The notes under the pieces were generated by a model. That model ran no database searches. It saw only the letters and a list, made by a program, of their open reading frames with translations, and had not been told where the DNA came from. A program made the translations under genes and the position numbers. Shown here piece by piece: positions 7,822 through 16,215 of a stretch of 37,115 bases of DNA. Location: positions 1-37,115 of the forward strand of contig CAIXKG010000052.1 of the NCBI GenBank assembly GCA_903919985.1, written 5' to 3'. The stretch comes from an uncultured Opitutia bacterium (GTDB taxonomy: Bacteria > Verrucomicrobiota > Verrucomicrobiia > Opitutales > Opitutaceae). Within the stretch, counting starts at the first letter, position 1. Each line of letters starts with the position of its first letter.

Positions 7822-8106
7822 CTATTTTCCGCGCCGGACCTTTTCTTTTTCCGCGTCGCGTTCTTCCTCGATCCGAATGCGTTCGCTCGCCATCTGCTCC
7901 CGGATCTTGGCGACTTCGTCTGCTTTCCGCTCCACGAGAACTTGGTTGAGTTGTTGCTTTAGGAAAATTTCCCGTTCGGCGAGCTTCCCCTTGTAGAGCT
8001 GGTCGAGCTCCGCCAGCCGGGTCTTTTTTTCCGCGGTCACGGGCGCGCCGGCCGAAGGGTCCGATTTGGCAAGACGATCCATCGCGAGTTCGTAGGCACT
8101 TTTCAT
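7822..8106 (-). CDS. Small charged coiled-coil protein, unknown function
   Basis: 94 residues starting MKSAYELAMDRLAKSD, then an almost continuous charged helix (RLAELDQLYKGKLAERE, VERKADEVAKIREQ, ERIRIEEERDAEKEK) that should form a coiled coil. No signal peptide, membrane segment or cysteine. I recognise it only as the kind of short conserved hypothetical protein seen in Opitutaceae, with no known role. ATG 8106 is chosen; an in-frame extension to 8259 would add 51 residues of a different character and run into comEC. It lies 145 bases downstream of comEC on the same strand. Confidence 0.75.
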   Translation of the reverse strand: MKSAYELAMDRLAKSDPSAGAPVTAEKKTRLAELDQLYKGKLAEREIFLKQQLNQVLVERKADEVAKIREQMASERIRIEEERDAEKEKVRRGK

Positions 8107-8251
8107 AGGCTTGAAATTGCCGCGGCAACGCCCCGAACACACGGCAATTTTTTCGGTGCGCGCGAAGCGCTTCGCACGCAATTCAGCGGGATTGCTTGGT
8201 CGCAGAGCGACTGGCAACGCGTGCGTTTGGGCGCGGTTTATCCAATGCGCG

Positions 8252-9889
8252 CTACCCAAACTTTACCCCGAAAATCAGCGCCGCTGCGACGAGGACAAAG
8301 GGCGGCCAAAATCCACCGGCGGTCCGCCGCCACCCGAGTGCATAGCCGGCCATCAGGCTTGTGCCCAACGCCGCGAGTGCAACGCCACCCATCCAGGTCA
8401 CCGTGAAACGCGCGGGGACAAATGCCCCGGGTACGGCCACGCCTAGGCGGACGACGCGCTCGATGCAAAGCAGCGCGACGGCCGAGGCGTGATTGCAAAA
8501 GATCGCACCTCCGTTCCAGCCGGTCAGCCCGAACACCAGTGCGGCAAATCCGCTGAGCGTCACGACGCCGGCGGCGGGAATGAGCGCAAGATTCGTCACG
8601 AGCGAACCCGGGGTTAGCAGCCCAAAATATTGCACGCCGGTGAGCAGACCGACCAAGGTCGTCGATATGCCGACCGCAAGCGCTGCCGCCGTCCATCGCC
8701 ACGCGTCGCTGACCTTATGTTGCCACCAGCGCCGCGTCACCCGTGGCAGTGCGGCCCATGGCGTCCATCGTGCGATCCATGTCTCGCCCAGGGGAAGTCC
8801 GAGCAAAAGCAGCGTTGCCACGATGCCGTAGCTCATCACGAAGCTCGCACTGAAAAATTGCAGGGGTGCGAGCACGAGCACCAACAGGGCTGACGCCACG
8901 AGTGCCGCCAAGATGCCCGCTGGTTGCCAGAGCGCTAATGCGCCCTGTACAAACACGGCCATCGCAAAGGCGCGCACGGCTGAAGGGGCCGCGCCCGTGA
9001 TGTCGACAAAGAGCCATAATAGCGCCGTACCAAGGGCGAATTTGACCGGTGGCCAGCGCCGCAGCGGTTGCAACAACACCGCCTGCAACGCCGCGGCGAG
9101 GACCGCGATGTTCATTCCGCTGATCGCGAAGAGATGCATCGTACCGCTGTCCCGGAACAACGTTTGCTGCTCTGCACTGAGTTCATGCGTTTCACCGAGG
9201 ATCATCGCGCGCAGGAGGGCCGCGAGTTCCGGCCGTTTGGACTCGATTCCGAGTGCGAGTATCACGCGAAATTGTGCGACCGCTGCTGCGCAGAAACGGG
9301 CGTAGAGCGTGGGCGGGCGCACCGCCGCCACAATCCGGCCACGTTGCAGGCGGAAATTTATGCCCACATCGTCGAGATAGCTTTCAAAAGAATTAGGTTC
9401 CGGCGCTTTCGGTAGCGCCGCGAGCACTCCAATCGCACTGATCTCGGAGGTGGGTAGGGGCGCCGCTTCTCCTTTGCGCAGCGCGAGTGAGAAATAGATC
9501 CGCTGTCCCGCCAGCTCATGCCATGGCGCATCGCTGGGCTTCACACGCCCCAGGCCTGTCACCTTTTTTGCGTCGCTTTGGGGGAACGTACGATCGACGC
9601 GCAAGGTCAGGCGTGCTTCACGCGGCGGCCGGTCGTCCCATTCCGGCAGACGCATCCGATGGATCGCGTAACTCGAAGCTCCTGCCAGGACCATTGCACC
9701 AGAAAGTAACACCGCCCACCACAGGATCCGTTGCGCCGCGAACCACGCGCACACGGCGAGGATCAGTGCGCCCGCCAGCATCCATCGCAGATTCATGAGC
9801 GCTCCGTACCGCCCTGTGACCAACCCCGCCATAAAAGGGAGCACAAGCCACAACAACGGTGCGCGATGGCCCAGACTGCGGCTGCTCAT
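8252..9889 (-). CDS. comEC: ComEC/Rec2-family competence channel protein
   Basis: 545-residue polytopic inner-membrane protein of the ComEC/Rec2 family, which carries single-stranded DNA across the inner membrane during natural transformation. An N-terminal membrane region (1-70) leads into a soluble OB-fold/DUF4131-like part (about 85-185). The competence domain follows, marked by LLRAMILGE and FRDSGTMHLFAISGMNIAVL (about 235-270), then about eight more helices. It ends shortly after the membrane domain (FGVKFG) and has no C-terminal metallo-beta-lactamase domain, as in the shorter ComEC forms. ATG 9889 (MSSRSLGHR) fits. A TTGCGT about 39 bases upstream may be part of its promoter. Other DNA-uptake genes are not in the window. 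Confidence 0.9.
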   Translation of the reverse strand: MSSRSLGHRAPLLWLVLPFMAGLVTGRYGALMNLRWMLAGALILAVCAWFAAQRILWWAVLLSGAMVLAGASSYAIHRMRLPEWDDRPPREARLTLRVDRTFPQSDAKKVTGLGRVKPSDAPWHELAGQRIYFSLALRKGEAAPLPTSEISAIGVLAALPKAPEPNSFESYLDDVGINFRLQRGRIVAAVRPPTLYARFCAAAVAQFRVILALGIESKRPELAALLRAMILGETHELSAEQQTLFRDSGTMHLFAISGMNIAVLAAALQAVLLQPLRRWPPVKFALGTALLWLFVDITGAAPSAVRAFAMAVFVQGALALWQPAGILAALVASALLVLVLAPLQFFSASFVMSYGIVATLLLLGLPLGETWIARWTPWAALPRVTRRWWQHKVSDAWRWTAAALAVGISTTLVGLLTGVQYFGLLTPGSLVTNLALIPAAGVVTLSGFAALVFGLTGWNGGAIFCNHASAVALLCIERVVRLGVAVPGAFVPARFTVTWMGGVALAALGTSLMAGYALGWRRTAGGFWPPFVLVAAALIFGVKFG

Positions 9890-10122
9890 GATCTGGAGTT
9901 AACCGGCCGCGGTCACGGATCGACGCAATTTCTCCCATAAGACAGAGTCGGGCGAATCGATGAAAACGGCGGCGGGCGGCGTTCAGCTCTTGTCGCGGCT
10001 GATGTGCACCGAGGTGCAATTCCGAAGCGTCCGGCGCCGCCTTTCTCAATCTGTTGTGCCCAAACTTCGCCGCGAAATTGCCTTCTCATTCCCGCGCCTT
10101 AGCGTGCATTCATCCGTCATCC

Positions 10123-11490
10123 ATGGCCTCTCCTGCGCAAGACGATCTCTTCGGTGACCTTCCTCCACCGCCCTCGCTTGAGCCCGTCTTTCCTTCCGCG
10201 TCGGCCAAGCCCAGTCACCAACCGTTGGCCGCCCGTATGCGCCCGCGCCGCTTGGCGGATGTCGTTGGGCAGGAACATTTGCTTCGTCCCGGTTCGTTGC
10301 TGCCGCGCCTCGTCGCGCAAAATCGCTTTGGTTCGCTTCTCTTCTACGGTCCGCCCGGCTGCGGCAAAACCAGCATTGCTGAGGCCATCGCCCACGAAAC
10401 GCGCAGCCGTTTTGTACGCGTCAACGCGGTCATGTCCAACGTGGCCGAGCTGCGCGAAATTCTCGCGGCCGCGCGCCGACGGCCCGAGGCGGCGACGATT
10501 CTTTTCATCGACGAACTTCATCGCTTCAACAAATCACAGCAGGATTTGCTGCTGCCCGACGTGGAGGAAGGCACGGTCCGTCTGATCGGCGCCACCACCC
10601 ACAACCCTGGTTTTTACGTCAACCCGCCGCTCCTTTCCCGCAGCCATCTTTTCCGGCTCGAGCCGCTCGTTCCCGCGGCCATTGCCGGCGTGTTGGCCGC
10701 CGCACTGATCGATGTCGAGCGTGGCCTCGGATCCCGCGGCGTAACCGCCGAGCCCAAACTCCTCGCTGATCTCGCGGTGTTGTGCGACGGCGACCTAAGG
10801 CGCGCACTCAATGCCCTTGAAGTGATCGTGCATGGTCTGCCGGAAAATGCCCCGATCACGACGGCCGACCTAGAGGTGTTCGCCCGCGAGCGCCGGATTC
10901 GTTACGACGCCGACGAGGATGAGCATCACGACACGATCTCCGCGTTCATTAAAAGCTGTCGCGGCGGCGATCCGGACGCCGCGATGTACTGGCTGGCGAA
11001 GATGCTGGCCGGCGGCGAGGATCCGCGCTTCATCGCCCGACGGCTCGTGATCCTCGCGAGCGAAGACGTCGGTCTCGCCGATCCCAATGCTCTCTCGCTC
11101 ACGGTTGCTGCGCACCACGCCTGTGATTTCATCGGTCTGCCCGAAGCCGAACTTACGCTCGCCCACGCGACGCTCTACATCGCGACCGCGCCGAAGAGCA
11201 ACTCGGCCACCATCGCGCTCGGTGAGGCGCATGCCGCGCTGAAGTCTGCGCCGGTTCAGACGGTGCCGGCGGCTCTCCGCGCGAAAGGCGGTCAGGCCAA
11301 CAAACGCATGGGTCACGGGCGCGACTACGACTACTCGCACGACTTTGTGGAAAATGTTTCCGGACAGGATTACCTCGAGCAGCCCCTGATATTGTACACG
11401 CCGAAAACCGTGGGGGCTGAAGCCGGGATCGCCGAGCGCCTCGCGCGCTGGCGCGCCGTGAAAGTAAAAGTCCGGACCAAACCGGCGTGA
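10123..11490 (+). CDS. rarA: Replication-associated recombination protein A (AAA+ ATPase)
   Basis: 455-residue AAA+ ATPase of the RarA/MgsA/WRNIP1 family, which acts at stalled replication forks. Walker A is GPPGCGKT (76-83), Walker B ILFIDELHRFNKSQQD (126-141), and sensor 1 GATTHNPGFYVNPPLLSRS (156-174; the family usually has GATTENPSFEVN). The arginine-finger, winged and tetramerisation regions follow (LVILASEDVGLADPNAL, GHGRDYDYSHDFVENVSGQDYL). ATG 10123 (MASPAQDDLFGD) is the natural start; an upstream GTG at 10054 would add an unrelated 23 residues. It faces away from comEC. Housekeeping gene; assignment secure. Confidence 0.95.
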   Translation: MASPAQDDLFGDLPPPPSLEPVFPSASAKPSHQPLAARMRPRRLADVVGQEHLLRPGSLLPRLVAQNRFGSLLFYGPPGCGKTSIAEAIAHETRSRFVRVNAVMSNVAELREILAAARRRPEAATILFIDELHRFNKSQQDLLLPDVEEGTVRLIGATTHNPGFYVNPPLLSRSHLFRLEPLVPAAIAGVLAAALIDVERGLGSRGVTAEPKLLADLAVLCDGDLRRALNALEVIVHGLPENAPITTADLEVFARERRIRYDADEDEHHDTISAFIKSCRGGDPDAAMYWLAKMLAGGEDPRFIARRLVILASEDVGLADPNALSLTVAAHHACDFIGLPEAELTLAHATLYIATAPKSNSATIALGEAHAALKSAPVQTVPAALRAKGGQANKRMGHGRDYDYSHDFVENVSGQDYLEQPLILYTPKTVGAEAGIAERLARWRAVKVKVRTKPA

Positions 11491-11977
11491 ACCAATCGCC
11501 CGGTGGAATGGGCTTCCGCGGCATCGGTCCGCGGTAGATTGCGCGCCACGAACACCTAGACCCTGCTCGCGTTGGGTTCGTGGACGCTTTTTTTTCCGCT
11601 CGAAGTTCAAGAGCACGCATCCCTGCCGCTGAAGCCCGTGGCCTCGGTGCCGTTGCCGGCTCCGGCGCCGACGCCAAGACCTAAACCAAAACCGACGAAC
11701 GCGCCGGAACCAATGCGCATGATTGAAGGCATGGCATGGTGGTGGGCGGCGGATTTCCGCGGCTGAAAACTGCGAACAAAATCGCAGCAAGTGCGAACGC
11801 GCCGAGTTCGAACGAAGATCACTCCTGCGCTAAAGGTTCGCAGCGCAGCGGCACTCGGTGCTGATCGCGATTTTCTTCCGACCGTGATTTGAACCTTCCC
11901 GTTGTCGTGCCTTATCCGAATGGCGGCGTCCGTGCCCCGCGTTGACAGCTCCCGTCCGGCTCGCGACGGTTTTCGGC
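11491..11977. other. 487-base gap between rarA and ribB; no confident gene
   Basis: The only suggestive frame is + 11557-11766. It encodes a hydrophobic start (LLALGSWTLFFPL) and a Pro/Lys-rich tail (PAPAPTPRPKPKP), has no convincing start codon and is more likely chance or a decayed gene. The 200 bases before ribB contain no FMN-riboswitch core that I can find. TTGACA at 11942 is described separately. Confidence 0.4.
11942..11977 (+). promoter_or_regulatory. Putative promoter placed for a near-leaderless ribB mRNA
   Basis: An exact TTGACA (11942-11947) is followed after 17 bases by GACGGT (11965-11970), only a weak -10 match. ATG is at 11978, so transcription would begin within a few bases of the start codon. 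No Shine-Dalgarno sequence exists. Similar placement is seen before the SCO gene and accA. Confidence 0.4.
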
Positions 11978-13078
11978 ATGCCTGTTTCCGCTTCCGCTCC
12001 GTTTGATACGGTCGAGTCCGTCGTCGCCGATGTGGCCGCGGGAAAGCTCGTCATTGTGACGGACGACGAGCAGCGGGAAAACGAGGGTGACCTCATTATG
12101 GCCGCCGAAAAGGCGACGCCGGAGACTGTGAACATGATGATCCGCTACTGCAGCGGAATTGTATGCGTACCGACGCTTGAGCCCCAGCTTCAGCGCCTCG
12201 GCCTCGGCCCGATGGTGCAGCGCAACCGGGAGGTGCAACGCACCGATTTCACCGTGAGTGTCGATGCCGCGGACGGCATTAGCACCGGCATCAGCGCCGC
12301 AGATCGGACGAAGACGATTCGGCTCATCGCCGATCCAGCCGCGCGGGCCGAGCAACTCGTGCAACCCGGCCATGTGTTTCCGTTACGCGCCCGTCCCGGC
12401 GGTGTGCTCGAGCGCGCGGGTCACACCGAGGCGGCCGTCGATCTCGCGGTGCTGGCCGGTTTGAACCCGAGCGGCGTGTTGTGCGAACTGGTCAACGATG
12501 ACGGTACCGTGCAGCGGCTGCCACAGCTCGTGGAGTTCGGGAAAAAATTTGGGCTAAAAATGATTTCGATCGCGCAACTCATCGAGTACCGCGCCAAACG
12601 CGACCAGCTCGTGGAGCTCGTGTGCACGCAGCCGTTTCCCTCGGAGTTCGGCGATTTCACGCTGCACGTTTTCCGCAGCAAGCTCGATCAGCGCCAGCAT
12701 CTCGCCTTCGTCATCGGCACGCCCGGGCCCGAGCCAACGCTCGTGCGGGTGCACGGCGAGAATTTGATCGGCGATGTCTTTCGTCTGCGCGGGTCGAACA
12801 CGCACCGTACGCTCACGGCCTCACTCGAAGCCGTGGCCCGCGCGGGGCGCGGCGTAGTGCTCTACATGGAGCACGCGAACGGCGGCGCCGAATTATTGCG
12901 CAGGCTCAGCGTGAAACCGGGCGAGACGCCCCAGATGAGTTTCCGCGACTACGGCACGGGCGCACAGATCCTCGCGTCGCTCGGTTTACGAAAAATCCGC
13001 CTGCTCTCCAACAGTACGCGCAAAGTCGTCGGACTTGATGGCTACGGACTCGAGATCGTGGAGCAGGTGGCGGTGTAG
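11978..13078 (+). CDS. ribB: 3,4-dihydroxy-2-butanone-4-phosphate synthase with degenerate GTP cyclohydrolase II-like domain
   Basis: 366-residue RibBA-type protein of riboflavin synthesis. The RibB half (1-205) is intact: DDEQRENEGDLIMAAE (29-44), SGIVCVP, TGISAADR, GHVFPLRARPGGVLERAGHT (131-150) and VLCELVNDDG. The C-terminal half (about 208-366) has the RibA fold pattern (VRVHGENLIGDVF, DYGTGAQILASLGL, IRLLSNS). It lacks all three zinc cysteines: the usual HSEC is HGEN (N262) and RCDC is RGSN (271-274). The EGRGIGL active-site loop is also missing. The second domain is therefore probably not a GTP cyclohydrolase, and a separate RibA would be needed elsewhere. ATG 11978 (MPVSASAPFD) is chosen over TTG 11942. 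A hairpin follows. Confidence 0.92.
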   Translation: MPVSASAPFDTVESVVADVAAGKLVIVTDDEQRENEGDLIMAAEKATPETVNMMIRYCSGIVCVPTLEPQLQRLGLGPMVQRNREVQRTDFTVSVDAADGISTGISAADRTKTIRLIADPAARAEQLVQPGHVFPLRARPGGVLERAGHTEAAVDLAVLAGLNPSGVLCELVNDDGTVQRLPQLVEFGKKFGLKMISIAQLIEYRAKRDQLVELVCTQPFPSEFGDFTLHVFRSKLDQRQHLAFVIGTPGPEPTLVRVHGENLIGDVFRLRGSNTHRTLTASLEAVARAGRGVVLYMEHANGGAELLRRLSVKPGETPQMSFRDYGTGAQILASLGLRKIRLLSNSTRKVVGLDGYGLEIVEQVAV

Positions 13079-13098
13079 AGCGCAGCGGACTGCGCCCG

Positions 13099-13126
13099 GT
13101 TTCGAGTTTCGGGTTTTGAGTTTTGA
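13099..13126 (+). repeat. 7-bp repeat array after ribB
   Basis: Four in-register copies: GTTTCGA, GTTTCGG, GTTTTGA and GTTTTGA. This is the same unit (GTTTYGR) as in the two arrays at 6120-6211. It lies between the ends of convergent genes, just before a strong hairpin, as at the other locus. Confidence 0.8.
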
Positions 13127-13134
13127 GCTGAAGC

Positions 13135-13165
13135 CACCTCAGCGCAGCAAGGCTGCGCTGAGGTG
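13135..13165. terminator. Strong hairpin between convergent ribB and GH105 gene
   Basis: Perfect 14-bp stem: CACCTCAGCGCAGC (13135-13148), loop AAG, GCTGCGCTGAGGTG (13152-13165). It lies between the ends of two convergent genes, where a bidirectional terminator is expected. The T tract on the + side is poor (TTGTCGCCTCGTTT), so termination by this hairpin alone is uncertain. Confidence 0.6.
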
Positions 13166-13177
13166 TTGTCGCCTCGT

Positions 13178-14638
13178 TTAAAACGCCGACGGTGAGCGTG
13201 CGAACTGGATCGCGCTGTCGCTGATCAGGGCGTCTTTACCGAGGCCTTTGCGGAGAGTGATCATTTCCGCGCCGGCCATCAGCACGGGGCCGTAGCCGTG
13301 AGCCGCGAGCGGACTCACGGGACGGAAATAATAAAACGCCGGGTCGAAGCCCATGCCGGTACCGACACAGGTGCCTTCGACCTGTCCCTTGGCGTTGACC
13401 ATGGTCGCGACGGCATTCCATCCGAGCGAGGCCATGGGACCGTGCGCGAGCGGATCGAGCCAGCCGCGGTTGATCCCGCGCGCGATGCAGAACACAAAAA
13501 TCGCCGAGGCCGAGGTTTCAGGGTAAGAGTCGCTCCGGTCGAGCAGCTGGTGCCAGAATCCATCGCCGCCCTGGGTGGCAGCAATCCCGCGCACGTGGGC
13601 CCGATACTGGGCGAGCACCGCGGCGCGGTTCGGATGATTTTCCGGCAGGACGCTGAGCAGCTCGGTCATGGCAAGGATCGCCCAGCCGTTGGCGCGGCCC
13701 CAGTGAAACGCCGGATGCGGGTCCATGTTCTGAATCCAGCCGTGCAGGTAGAGGCCCTTTTCCTTCACGAACATGCGTTCGGAAAATTGGAGAATTTGCT
13801 TCGCCGCGTCGTCGAAATATTTTTTATCGCCCGTCAGTTTTCCCATCTGGGAGAGCGCGGGAACGCTCATGTAGAGATCGTCCAGCCACAGCGAATTGTT
13901 CAGCGGCCGGTTGCGCGCGAAGGTGCCGTCGGCGAAGCGAAACTGACCGGTGCTGATAAACTTCATGTAGTTGTCGATCAGCGGACGCAGATCGCCTCCC
14001 AGGCCGGCTTGGTGCGTTTTCAGCATCGCGGCGGCGATGGAGCCCGAATCGTCGAGCGAGCGCGGTGCGATCACGTTGCGGAACGGCGGACCGCCCCGGC
14101 CTCCGGCTCCACCCTGGGCTCCGGGTGCGGGCGGCGTAGCGGGGGCAGCGGGGGCGGCTTCGAGTTGCGCGCGAAACATCGGGATGACATCCGCCATGAA
14201 CTTCATCCGCTTCGCCGTGTAGTCAGTGAAACGCTTGTCGCCCGTCGCCTCGCCGGCGAGGAGCATGGCGGAGTAAGTGACGCCCCACTCATAACCGGCG
14301 AGTGGAAAGTCGCTGCGATCGAGCATGGCGTTGGGCGCGGGCTTGGAGTAGTCGGTGATCTCCTGCCGCGATGTGCGATCGATAAGGCGCGGCGGCGTCA
14401 CCGTATCGAGATACGTGTAGATGCGGCCGAGCACCGCGGTGATATCCTCGACCGAACTCGGTGGATAAGGCACCGGGTACTTCGGCTGCGTGCGGCCGGC
14501 ATTGATCTGGGCCGCGTTGGCCGCGGCGGCGTCGGCGGCGTTTGGCGCAGCGGGTTGCGCCGCGAGGGGCAGGGCGAGCAGGAGGGCGGTACCCAGGCCG
14601 GCGAGATTCCGGCGGACGGAGAGTTCGATGAGTTTCAT
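13178..14638 (-). CDS. GH105 unsaturated rhamnogalacturonyl hydrolase, exported
   Basis: 486-residue glycoside hydrolase family 105 (YteR/YesR-like) protein. It removes the unsaturated uronic acid left at the non-reducing end by rhamnogalacturonan lyases. The signal peptide is MKLIELSVRRNLAGLGTALL continuing to LAAQ. The (alpha/alpha)6-barrel shows NSLWLDDLYMSVPAL (248-262, with the Asp expected to be catalytic), LYLHGW (296-301), HWGRANGWAILAM (312-324) and DGFWHQLLD. A Pro/Ala/Gly-rich insert at about 161-185 is unusual. ATG 14638 begins a normal signal peptide; an in-frame extension to 14863 is rejected. It is the last gene of a four-gene minus-strand cluster for rhamnogalacturonan breakdown, 248 bases after the acetylesterase gene. 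Confidence 0.9.
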   Translation of the reverse strand: MKLIELSVRRNLAGLGTALLLALPLAAQPAAPNAADAAAANAAQINAGRTQPKYPVPYPPSSVEDITAVLGRIYTYLDTVTPPRLIDRTSRQEITDYSKPAPNAMLDRSDFPLAGYEWGVTYSAMLLAGEATGDKRFTDYTAKRMKFMADVIPMFRAQLEAAPAAPATPPAPGAQGGAGGRGGPPFRNVIAPRSLDDSGSIAAAMLKTHQAGLGGDLRPLIDNYMKFISTGQFRFADGTFARNRPLNNSLWLDDLYMSVPALSQMGKLTGDKKYFDDAAKQILQFSERMFVKEKGLYLHGWIQNMDPHPAFHWGRANGWAILAMTELLSVLPENHPNRAAVLAQYRAHVRGIAATQGGDGFWHQLLDRSDSYPETSASAIFVFCIARGINRGWLDPLAHGPMASLGWNAVATMVNAKGQVEGTCVGTGMGFDPAFYYFRPVSPLAAHGYGPVLMAGAEMITLRKGLGKDALISDSAIQFARSPSAF

Positions 14639-14714
14639 AGGAAGTGGTGGGACGTTAAAATTTTGGCGGGTTGCTTTTAGGCGTAGCGGAAGCCACGAGG
14701 CTTTCGGAATCTTA

Positions 14715-14738
14715 AGCGAAACGCTAATGCGTTCCGCT
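14715..14738. promoter_or_regulatory. Imperfect 24-bp palindrome upstream of the GH105 gene
   Basis: AGCG-A-AACGC-TAAT-GCGTT-C-CGCT: two 5-base arms and two outer 4-base arms with one mismatch pair. It lies 77-100 bases before the GH105 start, in the 248-base gap after the acetylesterase gene. It could be an operator or an mRNA stem. A smaller palindrome, GAAGCC/GGCTTTC, is at about 14690-14706. Confidence 0.4.
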
Positions 14739-14886
14739 TCTCGGGAATCCGTGCTTTTGATCAATGGCCGTCGCGCTGGAAGACTGGCTGGCCCTCCTTC
14801 ATGTGAAATTGCGATGGGTGATGCGTTCGACGCCGTCGCCGCGCGCTGCACGGGGTTCTTCACTATGTTTGAAATTACGATCCGGT

Positions 14887-16191
14887 TTAATTTCCGCGGG
14901 GCGCTTGGTTCGAGCGGCCCGGGCTGGCCGGCACCGCGAAGGCATCGGGCGAATCGGGGTGCGCAGGGTCAAAGGCCGGCAAACCGTCGATCACCGATTT
15001 CGCGAGTTCGGTTTTATTCGCGCGGAGGCCTTCGACCACGCACTTCGCGATTTCGTAGGCGCCGTAGTTGTCGTGGTGCGTGGCGTCACGGCCGCCATTG
15101 GAAAATGCGAGCGGAGATTTCTCCGGCCCGAGGGCCTCGTAGAGTTTCGCGCTCATCGCGGCCAGATCGATATAGGCCACGCCGGTTTCCTGCGCGACCT
15201 GCCGGACGGCGGCGGGATAGTCGCCGTGCGTGTTTTTGATTTTCCCGGCGTCGTCGAAATTACGGCGCTGCACGGGACTGATCAGGACTGGCGTCACGCC
15301 GCGGCGCTTCGCCTCGGCGACGAAAACTTTCAGGTAACTCTGGTAGGTCGTGGCGGCTTCGACATACGTCTGCGGCCATGACGCTTTCTCATCGTTGTGA
15401 CCGAACTGGATCAGCAGCCAGTCGCCGGCTTTTACCTGGCTGAGGATTTTATCGAGGCGCAGACCGGTGATGAACGATTTCATCGTTTCGCCCGATTCGG
15501 CGTGGTTCGCGATGGCGACGTTGGACTTAAAAAACCGCGGCAACATCTGCCCCCAACTTGCGCCCGGCTCGCGCGGTTGATCGGTGACCGTCGAATCGCC
15601 CGCGAGGAAAACCGTGATCACATCCTCGACGCGCGCAATTTCCAGCGAGCGGACCGAAGGATGCGTGCCATTGAACTCGAAGGTGAGCTTGTCGTCCCAA
15701 TGCAGGACGCCCGCTTCGCGGTCGTTGAGCCGGACGGCATTGCCGCCGGGCGCGTTGAGAGGTGGCGGCGGGACGTGGCTATCGCGGACGTTGACGATGA
15801 ACGTGCGGGTTGCGGTCTCGCCCGCTTTTGTCGCGAGTTGTTCCACCATCAGCCGGCGTGTTTCGGCCTTGATGGTGGTAAGAGATTCGGCGGTGCCATC
15901 GCCGAGGGCGACGGTGACGCGGTAATTTCCTTCCGGCACTTTCACCGAAAAGAAAAACGGCTGGTCGCTCGTGATCGAATCTTTGCCCGTTTTCACCGTG
16001 GGCGCGGTCCCGAGATCGAAACCGTAGCCGCGCTCGGCGCTGTATTCCATCCCGGGTGCGATATTGGTTTTGCCCGCCGCCGCCGGTCCGAACGTGAAGG
16101 CGAAGGCAGTCGCGGGAGCCGGCGTGGGCGCGGGATCAGCCGCGCGCAGGGAAATCAGAAGCAGGGAAACAACGAACCAATGTTTTTTCAT
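14887..16191 (-). CDS. Rhamnogalacturonan acetylesterase (SGNH/GDSL, CE12-like), exported
   Basis: 434 residues. Signal peptide MKKHWFVVSLLLISLRAADP; then a beta-rich N-terminal domain (about 28-190, YSAERGYGFDLG); then an SGNH hydrolase domain. Its blocks are AGDSTVTDQP (197-206, nucleophile S200), the glycine block ESGETMKSF, QFGHND (262-267) and DATHHDNYGAYEIAK (369-383, catalytic D369 and H372). This is the layout of rhamnogalacturonan acetylesterases (RhgT/YesT type), which remove acetyl groups from the galacturonate residues so that lyases can act. It lies 24 bases after the PL11 lyase gene, surely in the same transcript. Substrate is inferred from family and neighbours. Confidence 0.88.
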   Translation of the reverse strand: MKKHWFVVSLLLISLRAADPAPTPAPATAFAFTFGPAAAGKTNIAPGMEYSAERGYGFDLGTAPTVKTGKDSITSDQPFFFSVKVPEGNYRVTVALGDGTAESLTTIKAETRRLMVEQLATKAGETATRTFIVNVRDSHVPPPPLNAPGGNAVRLNDREAGVLHWDDKLTFEFNGTHPSVRSLEIARVEDVITVFLAGDSTVTDQPREPGASWGQMLPRFFKSNVAIANHAESGETMKSFITGLRLDKILSQVKAGDWLLIQFGHNDEKASWPQTYVEAATTYQSYLKVFVAEAKRRGVTPVLISPVQRRNFDDAGKIKNTHGDYPAAVRQVAQETGVAYIDLAAMSAKLYEALGPEKSPLAFSNGGRDATHHDNYGAYEIAKCVVEGLRANKTELAKSVIDGLPAFDPAHPDSPDAFAVPASPGRSNQAPRGN

Positions 16192-16215
16192 GAGACGAAG
16201 GGGAAAGTTAATCGT

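Noticed and set aside
10005..10018. Palindrome TGCACC-GA-GGTGCA before rarA as a LexA-type box
   Set aside because: It does not match the TGTTC-N4-GAACA type reported for Verrucomicrobia and lies over 100 bases from the start; short palindromes are common here.
11767..11977. FMN riboswitch before ribB
   Set aside because: The conserved FMN aptamer core sequences were looked for and not found; gene is preceded by a TTGACA box close to the start instead.
13298..14680. Long + strand open frame (460 codons)
   Set aside because: Antisense shadow of the GH105 gene; Arg/Glu/His-rich composition with no motif. The same reasoning removes the long frames at 1329-2435, 2884-4083, 16630-17577, 29189-30115, 32178-33932 and 35739-36950.
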